DNA from: Cytophagaceae bacterium
GTDB taxonomy: Bacteria > Bacteroidota > Bacteroidia > Cytophagales > Flexibacteraceae
Direction of reading: 5' to 3'
DNA length: 18,593 nucleotides
Assembly: GCA_947464365.1 (NCBI GenBank)
Contig: CANHWS010000034.1
Location: 1-18,593 of the forward strand
Below the pieces are notes generated by a model. That model was not told the DNA's origin. It did no database searches and saw only the letters and a list, made by a program, of their open reading frames with translations. The position numbers and the translations under genes were made by a program. Shown piece by piece: positions 1-7,726 of this stretch (positions are counted from its first letter, which is position 1; each line of letters opens with the position of its first letter).

Positions 1-143
1 AGTTCGTCGTCATTGATCCTGACCAGGCATTTGAGTTTAGCGCAAAGGTCAACAAGTCCAAATCTGCGAATACCCCTTTCTTTAACAAAAAGTTAAAGGG
101 CAGAATTTTGGCGTCCGTTCATCACAAAATCAGCATTTATTAG
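1..143 (+). CDS. 3' end of an unrecognised protein (partial)
   Basis: An open frame enters the window (first full codon at position 3) and ends at TAG 141-143, giving the last 46 residues of a protein. The tail is polar and basic, with an NKKLKGR stretch and the ending HHKISIY. I do not recognise a family from so short a piece; it does not look like the C-terminus of an ABC ATPase, although the pump operon downstream lacks one. It could be a chance frame, but codon use looks like that of the neighbouring genes, and the same-strand gap of 50 bp to the next gene is short. Confidence 0.5.
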   Translation, partial: FVVIDPDQAFEFSAKVNKSKSANTPFFNKKLKGRILASVHHKISIY

Positions 144-154
144 ACGCAAAGGCC

Positions 155-162
155 TAAGTTTG
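155..162 (+). promoter_or_regulatory. Candidate Bacteroidota -7 promoter box upstream of the efflux operon
   Basis: TAAGTTTG matches the Bacteroidota -7 consensus TAnnTTTG exactly. It lies 31 bp before the GTG at 194, which would give a leader of roughly 25 nt. No good TTG (-33) box sits about 20 bp upstream; only a T-rich CATTTAT is there. The operon could instead be read through from the partial gene at 1-143. Confidence 0.35.
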
Positions 163-193
163 ATGCTACTTCTGATCCAAACAAGGACAGAGG

Positions 194-1573
194 GTGATGA
201 TGATGAAGAATAAAAAAATGGTCTGGATTGTAGCAAGTGTAGTCGTATTGGCAAGCTTGCTGACTTGGTGGATGATGTCAGGCGGAACTGCCCAAACAGA
301 CATTATCGAGGCCAATGTTAAGGAAGGGCCATTTGAGATTTTGGTCACAACAACTGGCGAGCTCGAACCCAAGAATTCAGTATCGGTCCGTGGACCTTCG
401 GCCCTAGAGCAATATGGCATTTACCAAATTAAGGTATCGGATCTTGTGCCAGAAGGGAAAGTTGTAGCTAAAGACGAATTTGTGGCTAGCCTTGACCCAA
501 CCGAGCTCACGAGCAAACTAAAGGAAGCGGACAACGATTTCGTCAAGTTTCAGGCTCAGTTCCTCCAGACTCAGCTAGACACCTCGCTCACTTTGCGCCA
601 AGCCCGTGATGAGCTGGTCAACCAACGGTTTGCAGTTACGGAGCGTGAATTGGTCCTTTCACAGTCCAAGTATGAGCCACCCGCAACTATTAGGCAGGCA
701 GAAATAGAGGTCGAAAAAGCGAAGCGGACCCTCAAACAATCGATCGAAAACTACACCATCAAACGTAAACAAGCCTCTGCCAAGATCACTGAGGTGCAAG
801 CCTCGCTTAGTACTGCACAGTCCAAAAAGGAAGGCATCATGGACCTGCTTAATCAGCTCACAATTAAGGCACCAAGCCCAGGCATGGTGATCTATCGGCG
901 GAACTGGAGTGGCCAAAAGATTGTGGTAGGCGGTACTATTTCGTCCTGGGACCCAACGGTTGCCAAGCTGCCTGACCTTACGACAATGATGAGCACAACC
1001 TATATTAACGAGGTAGATGTGCGCAAAATAAAGGTAGGTCAACAGGTAAAAATTGGCCTAGATGCAGTACCAGATAAGTCCTTGACAGGGAATGTAGTAT
1101 CAGTGGCGAACGTAGGCGAACAACGACCCAACTCAGATGCAAAAGTCTTTGAGGTCAGGATACAGGTCAACGAAAAGGACACGACCCTTCGCCCCAGCAT
1201 GACTACCAGCAACAAGATCACGACTGGCAAGCTGGCCAAAGTCCTATCTGTTCCACTTGATGCAGTCCACCTACTTGGTGATAGCCTCAAGTTTGTATTC
1301 CGGAAAGATGGTGGAAGCTATGTTCGGCAAGAAGTCCTGACGGACCTTGCCAATGAAGATGCAATCGTCATTTCGGCTGGCCTAAATGGTACTGATGTTG
1401 TAGCGCTTTCTACCCCACCTAACGCTGACAAGCTAACCCTTGCAAAATTGGCTCCTGCTATCAAAAAAGCTGCAAAAGACGCTGCGATAAAGGCGTCAGG
1501 CATCAAGGACACAAGCAAACCAGCAACCCCACCAATAGCGGCAGGGACTACCAAAACCATCATAGCACAATAA
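194..1573 (+). CDS. HlyD/MacA-family periplasmic adaptor of a tripartite pump
   Basis: 459-residue membrane-fusion (adaptor) protein that should bridge an inner-membrane ABC permease and the TolC-like channel encoded just downstream. Residues about 10-29 form one N-terminal membrane anchor. A first half of the barrel-sandwich (lipoyl-like) domain follows (GPFEILVTTTGELEP), then a long alpha-helical hairpin at about 100-215, the second lipoyl half (LTIKAPSPGMVIY), and a beta-barrel/membrane-proximal region (INEVDVRKIKVGQQVKIGLD). The tail from about 425 is low-complexity and rich in Ala, Lys, Thr and Pro. The start is uncertain within nine bases: GTG 194 is followed at once by in-frame ATGs at 197, 200 and 203, preceded by a purine-rich AGGACAGAGGG. 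The permease starts 20 bp after the stop, so the genes are surely co-transcribed. The substrate is unknown; the MacA relation is by overall architecture. Confidence 0.88.
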   Translation: MMMMKNKKMVWIVASVVVLASLLTWWMMSGGTAQTDIIEANVKEGPFEILVTTTGELEPKNSVSVRGPSALEQYGIYQIKVSDLVPEGKVVAKDEFVASLDPTELTSKLKEADNDFVKFQAQFLQTQLDTSLTLRQARDELVNQRFAVTERELVLSQSKYEPPATIRQAEIEVEKAKRTLKQSIENYTIKRKQASAKITEVQASLSTAQSKKEGIMDLLNQLTIKAPSPGMVIYRRNWSGQKIVVGGTISSWDPTVAKLPDLTTMMSTTYINEVDVRKIKVGQQVKIGLDAVPDKSLTGNVVSVANVGEQRPNSDAKVFEVRIQVNEKDTTLRPSMTTSNKITTGKLAKVLSVPLDAVHLLGDSLKFVFRKDGGSYVRQEVLTDLANEDAIVISAGLNGTDVVALSTPPNADKLTLAKLAPAIKKAAKDAAIKASGIKDTSKPATPPIAAGTTKTIIAQ

Positions 1574-1593
1574 TATCCCCCATAGGCGCTAGG

Positions 1594-2982
1594 ATGGCAT
1601 CAATTTTCAGCCCCAGACAACAAGCCAATATCTGGATTGGCCTAGAGGCCCTATTGGGCAACAAAATTCGCACCTTGCTCACAGCCCTTGGGGTGGTGTT
1701 TGGTGTTGCAGCCGTAATTGCCATGCTGGCCATTGGCAACGGAGCCCAGCAAGAGCTGCTGGAACAAATGAAACTCGTCGGTGTCAACAACATCATCATC
1801 AAACCAGCTGAGGACAAACCAGACCCTAACAATGCTGGGTCCAGTAAAAAGGACAAGGCAGCTACTGGGTCCTCCGAGAAAAAGGAACAAAAGAAGTATA
1901 GCCCAGGACTTTCTTTGGCAGATGTCGAAGCCATTAAAGTAGCGCTTAATGGCGAGGCCAACCTCAGCCCAGAGATCATGCTGGACCAAGCCGTAGTAGC
2001 TGGTACCAAGACGGTACAGTCCAAAACGGTCGGTGTCTGGAATGCCTATTTCGATCTAGGCCAACTTCAGCTAATCGAGGGCAGCATTTTCACAGAAATG
2101 CACCAAGCCACAGGCTCGCAAGTATGTGTCATCGGCAAGACCCTGAAGTCCAAACTTTTTCCTGGGGCAACTGCTCTCGGCAAGCAGATTAAGGTTGGCA
2201 AACATTGGCTCAAAGTAATTGGTGTTTATGAGTTCCGCAGTGCCAAAACTAGTGGTATGGAGCAGCTCGGCATCCGAGACTATAACCTCGATGCTTGCAT
2301 TCCGCTCAAGACCATGCTTTTGCGCTACACCAACCGCACCTTGGTCACTCAATCCAAAATCAAAGCCAGCAACGGCGGAGGTGACGATGAGGACGAGGAC
2401 GGAAACGGAGGTAAAAAAGAAAGCAAAACCATCCACCAGCTGGATAGATTGATCGTGCAGGTGCGACAATCCGACCTCCTGAATGCCAGTGCTGATGTAT
2501 GCAGCCGATTATTACTTAGGCGTCATAATACCGTTTTAGACTTCGAGATTACCATTCCTGAATTACTGCTTAAACAACAAGAGCGGACCAAAGATATATT
2601 CAATATAGTGCTTGGGGCGATTGCTGGCATATCACTACTCGTAGGAGGAATCGGCATCATGAATATTATGTTGGCCTCCGTGCTCGAGCGGATCAAGGAG
2701 ATTGGTCTGAGGATATCCCTTGGGGCCAAACGGTCGGATATCGTGATGCAGTTCTTGGTGGAGTCCACCCTGATTGCTTGCATTGGTGGCTTTACCGGGA
2801 TCGCACTTGGCATCTCAATGGCCTGGATCGTCAGCCAAGTTGCCCAGATACCAACCGTCGTCAGCCCTTGGTCAGTTATCATTTCTTTTGGTGTGGCAGC
2901 GATTGTTGGGCTAGGATTTGGCATTGCCCCTGCCCGCAAGGCTGCATCACAGAACCCCATAGAGTCACTTCGATATGAATAA
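1594..2982 (+). CDS. MacB/FtsX-type ABC transporter permease without ATPase domain
   Basis: 462-residue permease of the MacB type. The first membrane helix is at about 28-47 (TLLTALGVVFGVAAVIAMLA), followed by a periplasmic MacB_PCD-like domain, then three C-terminal helices of the FtsX domain at about 335-360, 390-413 and 426-445. The typical signatures GGIGIMNIML, ERIKEIGLR.SLGAK and the closing PARKA...P.ESLRYE are present. Unlike E. coli MacB (ATPase and permease in one chain) there is no Walker A/B or ABC signature, so the ATPase must come from another gene. The periplasmic domain carries two low-complexity inserts: a Lys/Ser-rich one at about 71-103 and a Gly/Asp/Glu-rich one at about 258-279 (GGGDDEDEDGNGGKK). 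The next gene starts inside the last codons (8 bp overlap), pointing to translational coupling. Confidence 0.9.
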   Translation: MASIFSPRQQANIWIGLEALLGNKIRTLLTALGVVFGVAAVIAMLAIGNGAQQELLEQMKLVGVNNIIIKPAEDKPDPNNAGSSKKDKAATGSSEKKEQKKYSPGLSLADVEAIKVALNGEANLSPEIMLDQAVVAGTKTVQSKTVGVWNAYFDLGQLQLIEGSIFTEMHQATGSQVCVIGKTLKSKLFPGATALGKQIKVGKHWLKVIGVYEFRSAKTSGMEQLGIRDYNLDACIPLKTMLLRYTNRTLVTQSKIKASNGGGDDEDEDGNGGKKESKTIHQLDRLIVQVRQSDLLNASADVCSRLLLRRHNTVLDFEITIPELLLKQQERTKDIFNIVLGAIAGISLLVGGIGIMNIMLASVLERIKEIGLRISLGAKRSDIVMQFLVESTLIACIGGFTGIALGISMAWIVSQVAQIPTVVSPWSVIISFGVAAIVGLGFGIAPARKAASQNPIESLRYE

Positions 2983-4501
2983 TAATAACCTACCTCCTAT
3001 TTCAGTCCGCCCTTGGCATGGGTGGTATGTTAGATTCGTACTTCTGTGTTTTGCTCTAGGAACTCCTTGCTTCGTTTTGGCTCAAGCGCGGGAGGTACGA
3101 CGGACCCAGACATTAAGCCTTCAGGATGTCATAGCAATTGCCCAACAAAGCTCCCCTATTGGCAAGCAGGCGGCTAACACCTATCGCACCCGCTATTGGT
3201 CTTACCGCACATACCAAAGTAACTACCTGCCACAACTAAGCGCAGAAGCTACCTTCCCTGACTTCAATCGGTCAATTGATGCCATTCCCCAGCCTGATGG
3301 ATCGATTGAGTATCTGGAGCGTAGTGTGGCCAACTGGTCTGGTGGGCTGTCCTTACGGCAAAACGTTACCCCACTTGGTGGTAGCATTTTTTTAAACTCG
3401 AACCTCAACCGGTTTGACAACTTCAGGAGCGGTGAGACCCAATTCCAGACAAATCCGTTTGTACTGGGATACCAGCAACCTTTGCTCCAATTTAATGCGT
3501 TGAAGTGGGATAAAAAGATCGAGCCCATGCTTTATACGGAGGCCCAGCGTCAGTACCATGAGGATATGGAAGCCCTTGCAGTTAATGTTTGTAACCTCTA
3601 CTTTGACCTTTTGTTAGCCCAAGTCAATGCCGAAATAGCTCGCAAAAATCAACTCAGTAACGACACCCTCTACAAAATAGCCCAAGGCCGATTTAACCTA
3701 GGCAAGATTGCCGAAAACGAACTTTTGCAGCTCGAACTCGGCTTCATGAACAGCCGGCAGCAAGTCATCAGGAGTGAGCTAGAAGTCAAAACTGCAACCC
3801 TAAGACTTAAGAACGCATTGGGTATTAGCACTTCAGACTTCATTAATGTGGTGCCACCCGCAATGACGCCAGAGCTTTTAATCCCTGAAGATGAAGCGCT
3901 GGCAGAGGCCCGTAAAAATCGGTCACGTACGGTAGGTTTTGTGCGGCAAATGCTGGAAGCCGAGCGACAAGTGGCACAAGCGGTTGGGGAAACTGGACTT
4001 CAAGGCACTATCAATGCTTCCTTTGGTCTGGTCCAGACAAACAATAACTTCATCAGGTCTTACCAAAATCCTGTTGACCAAGAGCGGCTTAACATTACGT
4101 TCTCGATGCCGATCTTGGACTGGGGCCGGACCATTAGCCGCCGCCGCACAGCAGAAAGCAACCGTGACTTAGTCAAAAGCCAGATAACCCAGCAGGAACA
4201 GACCTTTGACCAAGAAGTTTTTTTGACAGTCAAGCAATACGAGATGGCACACCAACAGGTCAAGATCAGCTTGCGGGCTAATGACATTGGCCAAAAGCGT
4301 TTCGATATCGCTCGCGAACGCTACCTAATCGGCAAAATCAGCATCACTGACCTTAACATTGCCTTTCAGGAAAAGGACGAAGCCAGACAAGGATATATCA
4401 ATAGCCTTCGGGCAGCCTGGACAAACTACTTGGAGCTAAGGCGTGCCACCCTGTATGACTTCGCCAGTAAGCAAGTCATCGTGCACGAACTACCTAACTA
4501 A
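2975..4501 (+). CDS. TolC-family outer-membrane efflux channel
   Basis: 508-residue outer-membrane factor expected to form the trimeric exit duct of the pump. A signal peptide covers about 1-36 (hydrophobic FVLLCFALGTPCFVLAQA). The mature part starts with the usual LSLQDVIAIAQQSSPIGKQA helix and shows two OEP-type repeats: long amphipathic helices (NARKNQLSNDTLYKIAQGRFNLGKIAENELL-like segments, broken by beta stretches) and the matching second-half element ARERYLIGKISITDLNIAFQEKDEAR. Length is normal for the family. ATG 2975 overlaps the permease stop by 8 bp. It is the last gene of the operon; no T-tracted terminator follows, only a palindrome at 4542-4560. Confidence 0.9.
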   Translation: MNNNNLPPISVRPWHGWYVRFVLLCFALGTPCFVLAQAREVRRTQTLSLQDVIAIAQQSSPIGKQAANTYRTRYWSYRTYQSNYLPQLSAEATFPDFNRSIDAIPQPDGSIEYLERSVANWSGGLSLRQNVTPLGGSIFLNSNLNRFDNFRSGETQFQTNPFVLGYQQPLLQFNALKWDKKIEPMLYTEAQRQYHEDMEALAVNVCNLYFDLLLAQVNAEIARKNQLSNDTLYKIAQGRFNLGKIAENELLQLELGFMNSRQQVIRSELEVKTATLRLKNALGISTSDFINVVPPAMTPELLIPEDEALAEARKNRSRTVGFVRQMLEAERQVAQAVGETGLQGTINASFGLVQTNNNFIRSYQNPVDQERLNITFSMPILDWGRTISRRRTAESNRDLVKSQITQQEQTFDQEVFLTVKQYEMAHQQVKISLRANDIGQKRFDIARERYLIGKISITDLNIAFQEKDEARQGYINSLRAAWTNYLELRRATLYDFASKQVIVHELPN

Positions 4502-4541
4502 GATCAAGGTAGGTTAGGACTAGACACCAATGACAGACTTT

Positions 4542-4560
4542 ATTCGGATCGATCCAGAAT
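4542..4560. repeat. Short near-perfect palindrome after the efflux operon
   Basis: The bases ATTCGGATC and GATCC-A-GAAT form a loop-less palindrome around GGATCGATCC with one extra A. It lies 41 bp after the TolC stop. No run of T follows, so an intrinsic terminator is not supported; it could be a protein-binding site or chance. Confidence 0.3.
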
Positions 4561-4618
4561 CAACTGTCGCAGAAAAGTCAGAGAATTGACTAAAAAATTA
4601 GCCTAACGCATAGTGGGA

Positions 4619-4626
4619 TAGATTTG
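4619..4626 (+). promoter_or_regulatory. Candidate -7 promoter box upstream of the T9SS hydrolase
   Basis: TAGATTTG matches TAnnTTTG exactly. It lies in the 259-bp gap between the efflux operon and the secreted hydrolase. A weak -33 candidate (TTA at 4598-4600) is 18 bp upstream; the nearest TTG (4586-4588) is too far away. It would give a leader of roughly 130 nt. Confidence 0.35.
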
Positions 4627-4760
4627 ACAACTAACTGGATGATCATTTGGCCAGTAGAGGATTAGTCATTTGCGTCATTTTGACCAAATTGCAATCGGAT
4701 AGAACTCCCCTAAACAAGGTTGTCCACCAAATCAATCCTAACACTACCAAACTAACCAGG

Positions 4761-6650
4761 ATGAAATTACGCTTTACGATGCTTGGCCTTTTATGTGCAC
4801 TATTCGCATTATCAGGGCCTGGGCTGCGTGCCCAAACCTACGAACACAATACAGGATGGCATTATTATGACACCCTGATGCGAGGTAATAACGTAACCAA
4901 AGTTTGGCTTTGGTTACCTAGCACCGTCACCACAGGTGGTGGTCTTCGAGGCCTAATTACAGCAAGTGCTACTGTTGCAGAGGAGTCATTCGTACTCAAC
5001 CAAGAGGTACGGACAGCTGCAACAAATGCCCAACTTGGAATCCTGTTTTTCAACCCAAGCGCGATCACAGCCTTTGGGACTGGCGGCGCAGCTGGCATCG
5101 ATGTTGACACCACTTTTTTCCTTCGTGGGCTAGAAAAAATGGCTAACGCTAGCGGCTTTGCTGCTGTTCGGCATTGCCCATGGTTCACGATGGGCCATAG
5201 CACAGGAAGTGCATTTGCTCGTAACCTGCCATGGTGGAAACCTGAGCGTTGTTTAGGCGCTTTAGTATTTAAGGGAGGAGCAATTACTGCACCATCTTGG
5301 TCAAACAAGTTAATCGCAGAGGTGCCATTGTTGGGCATGAGTGGTCAGTTTGAAGAATACGGCCCTAATGGTGGCTGCTCTAACCCACGTGATAACGATG
5401 CCAACTACCGCGCAACTGCCGAGGATATCATCCGGTTACGCCAAAACACACCCCGCCAACTCGGCTTTGCAACCATGCTTCCTGGCGAAGGTCACTTTGC
5501 ATTTGCAAGACCCGAAGGTGCCCAGTTTGTCGCCATGTTTATTGAAAAGTGTGCACAGTACCGGCTGCCAGTTGGCATCTATGCCGACAATGGACCAGTT
5601 ACACTCAATGCCATAGATGAGCAATCGGGTTGGGTCGCAGATACCTCGGTTTATTCCACAGTCACACTCGACAGCGTTCCGAACACCACTAGCATCGAAA
5701 ATAAGTTCTGGTTCTTGGACAAGCAACTTGCAGAGGCTTGGCAATCGCTGCACATCAAGGCAGGAAGCAATATCTACAATGAAACCCGTGTGCTACTAGC
5801 CGCCAATGGCAATACCCCAAACATCTCGGGTGCCACAGGCCTCAACTTCAACGACTGCAACGGCAAGTCATGGGTAGGCAATGCTAACGTTGGCGAAGTC
5901 ATTACATTTAATGGCCCAACTGTGGGTAGTCAAACCCTCATCACGGAGGACATCGCTGGTGCTGCTGTCGAAGATGCGCCCAACACCTACACCATTAACC
6001 CTACCCTTGTCCCTGACAATGGTTCTGTTTGGATGCGTATGTGGGTTGATCGTGATGGCAGTGGTAACACCGGAGCAGACAGATTGGTACGGTTGCGCCC
6101 ACAACGCCGCACAAACGGTACCTCAAATTTCGTAACCATTGATCCAATTGGTGACCAGCAAGAAGGGGCATCCTTTAGCCCTACCATCACAGTCTCCAGT
6201 GGTCAGACTCCTTTCGTTACAGTAGTGGCCGGCCCCGCAACTATCAGTAATGGTGTCCTGACAATTGGTCGTATCCCCGCTGGTCGTGATACAGTTAAGG
6301 TTATACTGAGAGCAGCAGCAGCAGGCAATAGCACGTTTGCCTCCAGTGCTGTTTTTGAAACTAGTTTCAAGGTTTACCAAGCCATTGTTTCTCAGCCAAA
6401 AGCTGCAAACCTGTCTCACCTTATAGTGTTATACCCGAACCCAGCAACTACCTCAGTCCAGATTGCACTCAGCAATCAGCAGGATATTGACCAAGTTCAA
6501 GTTCAGGATGTTACGGGTCGGTTGGTCTATACGGCAACAGTTGGTATGCCTAAAACCTCTATCACTACCACAGGGCTGACTGCTGGCCTGTACAGTGTCC
6601 GGATCCGGTCAGGCAACGCTACAGCTACCAAACGATTCGTTGTCAGGTAG
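4761..6650 (+). CDS. Secreted alpha/beta-hydrolase with T9SS C-terminal sorting domain
   Basis: 629-residue secreted enzyme. I start it at ATG 4761 because this gives a clean signal peptide (MKLRFTMLGLLCALFALSGPGLRAQ); a longer frame from TTG 4647 would bury it. Residues about 25-270 look like an alpha/beta-hydrolase of the esterase/feruloyl-esterase/PHB-depolymerase type. The nucleophile elbow is G-H-S-T-G with Ser147, a GEGHF motif offers His245, and GMSGQFEEYG offers Glu198 or Glu199 where the catalytic acid is expected. The middle (about 270-470) is unassigned; about 480-545 looks like an Ig/cadherin-like beta domain. Residues 551-629 are a type A T9SS sorting domain: LYPNPATTS, VQDVTGRLVY, LTAGLYSVRI, final RFVVR. 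It should cross the outer membrane by the Por system and be released or anchored. The substrate cannot be read from the sequence. Confidence 0.82.
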   Translation: MKLRFTMLGLLCALFALSGPGLRAQTYEHNTGWHYYDTLMRGNNVTKVWLWLPSTVTTGGGLRGLITASATVAEESFVLNQEVRTAATNAQLGILFFNPSAITAFGTGGAAGIDVDTTFFLRGLEKMANASGFAAVRHCPWFTMGHSTGSAFARNLPWWKPERCLGALVFKGGAITAPSWSNKLIAEVPLLGMSGQFEEYGPNGGCSNPRDNDANYRATAEDIIRLRQNTPRQLGFATMLPGEGHFAFARPEGAQFVAMFIEKCAQYRLPVGIYADNGPVTLNAIDEQSGWVADTSVYSTVTLDSVPNTTSIENKFWFLDKQLAEAWQSLHIKAGSNIYNETRVLLAANGNTPNISGATGLNFNDCNGKSWVGNANVGEVITFNGPTVGSQTLITEDIAGAAVEDAPNTYTINPTLVPDNGSVWMRMWVDRDGSGNTGADRLVRLRPQRRTNGTSNFVTIDPIGDQQEGASFSPTITVSSGQTPFVTVVAGPATISNGVLTIGRIPAGRDTVKVILRAAAAGNSTFASSAVFETSFKVYQAIVSQPKAANLSHLIVLYPNPATTSVQIALSNQQDIDQVQVQDVTGRLVYTATVGMPKTSITTTGLTAGLYSVRIRSGNATATKRFVVR

Positions 6651-6685
6651 GTACCCAGATTATATAATTCTCATTTAAGAACAGC

Positions 6686-6733
6686 GTCAAGGCTACCTGA
6701 TCCGCATTATGGGTCGGTAGCCTTGACTTTTTT
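6686..6733 (+). terminator. Strong intrinsic terminator after the T9SS hydrolase
   Basis: A perfect 12-bp inverted repeat (GTCAAGGCTACC 6686-6697, GGTAGCCTTGAC 6716-6727) is followed directly by six T (6728-6733). The loop contains a second pairing, GATCC with GGGTC, which lengthens the stem. It lies 36 bp past the hydrolase stop and isolates that gene from the Hpt gene downstream. Confidence 0.9.
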
Positions 6734-6734
6734 G

Positions 6735-6742
6735 TACCTTCG
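6735..6742 (+). promoter_or_regulatory. Candidate -7 promoter box for the Hpt gene
   Basis: TACCTTCG is one base off TAnnTTTG and directly follows the terminator T-tract, 29 bp before ATG 6772. There is no TTG at the usual distance; the nearest, 6723-6725, is only 9 bp away. A promoter is needed here because the terminator blocks read-through. Confidence 0.35.
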
Positions 6743-6771
6743 TCCCAAATTTTGCAGTTTCAATCTCCTCC

Positions 6772-7149
6772 ATGGCTCAATATACCCTACTCAAACTTGA
6801 TTATCTGGAGCTCATCTCGGGCGGGGATGCCAGCTTCCAAGCTGACATATTTGACTCCTTCATACGGCATTATCCGCAGATGTTAACAGCTATAGAGGAT
6901 GCCTTTGAGGCGAACAACGCAGTCCAACTCAGCCATGCAACCCATAAGGCAAAATCGCCGACCAAGTTCTTGGGTATGGATAGCCTAGCCGCCAAGCTGG
7001 ACCAGTTGGAGGAAGATTGCCGGGCAACAGGTTTGGTCCCGCCATATACCAAGGGCCTAATAGACGAGATAAAAGTTGTTTCAGTTACGGCCTTGCAAGA
7101 AGTGACTTTGGCCAAGGCCGCATTACTGAAAGAAAAAAATAGGTTCTGA
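6772..7149 (+). CDS. Hpt-domain phosphotransfer protein
   Basis: 125-residue all-helical protein, probably a stand-alone histidine phosphotransfer (Hpt) domain that passes phosphate between receiver domains. The family pattern H-x-x-K-G-S-S with a Gly five or six residues later appears as H58-K-A-K61-S62-P63-T-K-F-L-G68, followed by the expected helix SLAAKLDQLEEDCR. His58 is the likely phosphoacceptor; His55 is a second possibility. The Ser-Pro replacing the usual Gly-Ser/Ser-Ser is unusual and could weaken activity. A receiver protein is encoded 121 bp downstream on the same strand, which fits a relay pair. No histidine kinase is in the window. Confidence 0.75.
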   Translation: MAQYTLLKLDYLELISGGDASFQADIFDSFIRHYPQMLTAIEDAFEANNAVQLSHATHKAKSPTKFLGMDSLAAKLDQLEEDCRATGLVPPYTKGLIDEIKVVSVTALQEVTLAKAALLKEKNRF

Positions 7150-7229
7150 TGCTGGGGGTTGACACAGAAGCGTATTAAAACTTGTGTTGCAGCCTAAATC
7201 CCTCCTCCGACCTCCTAAAACAAACCCTA

Positions 7230-7257
7230 TTTGCAATCGTAACTTCCCTTACCTTTT
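7230..7257 (+). promoter_or_regulatory. Weak candidate promoter for the response regulator and following run
   Basis: TTTG (7230-7233) and TACCTTTT (7250-7257) resemble the Bacteroidota -33 and -7 boxes, but their 16-bp spacing is short and the -7 box lacks the final G. It would give a leader of only about 10 nt before ATG 7271. I found no better promoter between here and 13017, so this could drive the whole run. Confidence 0.25.
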
Positions 7258-7270
7258 AGCTACACTGAAT

Positions 7271-7633
7271 ATGAGCAAAAAGATACTTATCGTTGAGGAC
7301 GAACCGCTCGTGCTCAAAGCCCTAGAGTTCCGGCTCAAGAAGGATGGGTATGACCTTTATGTAGCCCGTGATGGTCGGGAAGGTTTGCAGTTGTTACAAC
7401 AGGATCGTTATGATTTGGTCCTGACGGACTTAATGATGCCTTTTAACAACGGAATGGAGATCGTGAACATGGCCAAAAACGGACTAGCCTATAAAACACC
7501 AGTTATCGTCCTTAGCAGCATGGGGCTAGAGGCCACCGTCTTGGAGGCCTTTAGGCTAGGAGCAGATGACTTCATCACCAAACCTTTCAGCCCGATGGAG
7601 CTGGCAGTCCGCATCGCTCGGTTGATTAAATAA
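7271..7633 (+). CDS. Single-domain response regulator (receiver only)
   Basis: 120-residue CheY-like receiver. I start it at ATG 7271 (MSKKILIVEDEP), where receiver domains normally begin; the longer frame from 7184 adds an unlikely N-terminus. Glu9 and Asp10 form the acidic pocket, Asp53 (LTDLMMP) is the phosphoacceptor, Ser82 is the switch Ser/Thr position and Lys104 the conserved lysine (FITKPFSP). All key residues are present, so it should be phosphorylatable. There is no output domain, so it must act by binding a partner. It sits between the Hpt gene and the envelope polysaccharide-type genes, 93 bp before the next start, suggesting it controls that machine after translation or sits in a phosphorelay with the Hpt protein. 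Confidence 0.9.
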   Translation: MSKKILIVEDEPLVLKALEFRLKKDGYDLYVARDGREGLQLLQQDRYDLVLTDLMMPFNNGMEIVNMAKNGLAYKTPVIVLSSMGLEATVLEAFRLGADDFITKPFSPMELAVRIARLIK

Positions 7634-7726
7634 GCAACCATTGGTTCTTACAACTTTACTTTGGGTCTAGGGCACTAGTAACCTAAAATAATTTTCTACC
7701 TCACCGCCCTAACCTATATAGCGTAA

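Noticed and set aside
4542..4560. Palindrome as terminator of the efflux operon
   Set aside because: No loop and no T-tract after it; kept only as a palindrome.
4647..4760. N-terminal extension of the T9SS hydrolase from TTG 4647
   Set aside because: It would put 38 residues before a textbook signal peptide; ATG 4761 is a much better start.
7159..7187. TTGACA resembling a sigma-70 -35 box upstream of the response regulator
   Set aside because: No TATAAT at 17 bp, and the window shows Bacteroidota-type promoters, for which this motif is not expected to work.
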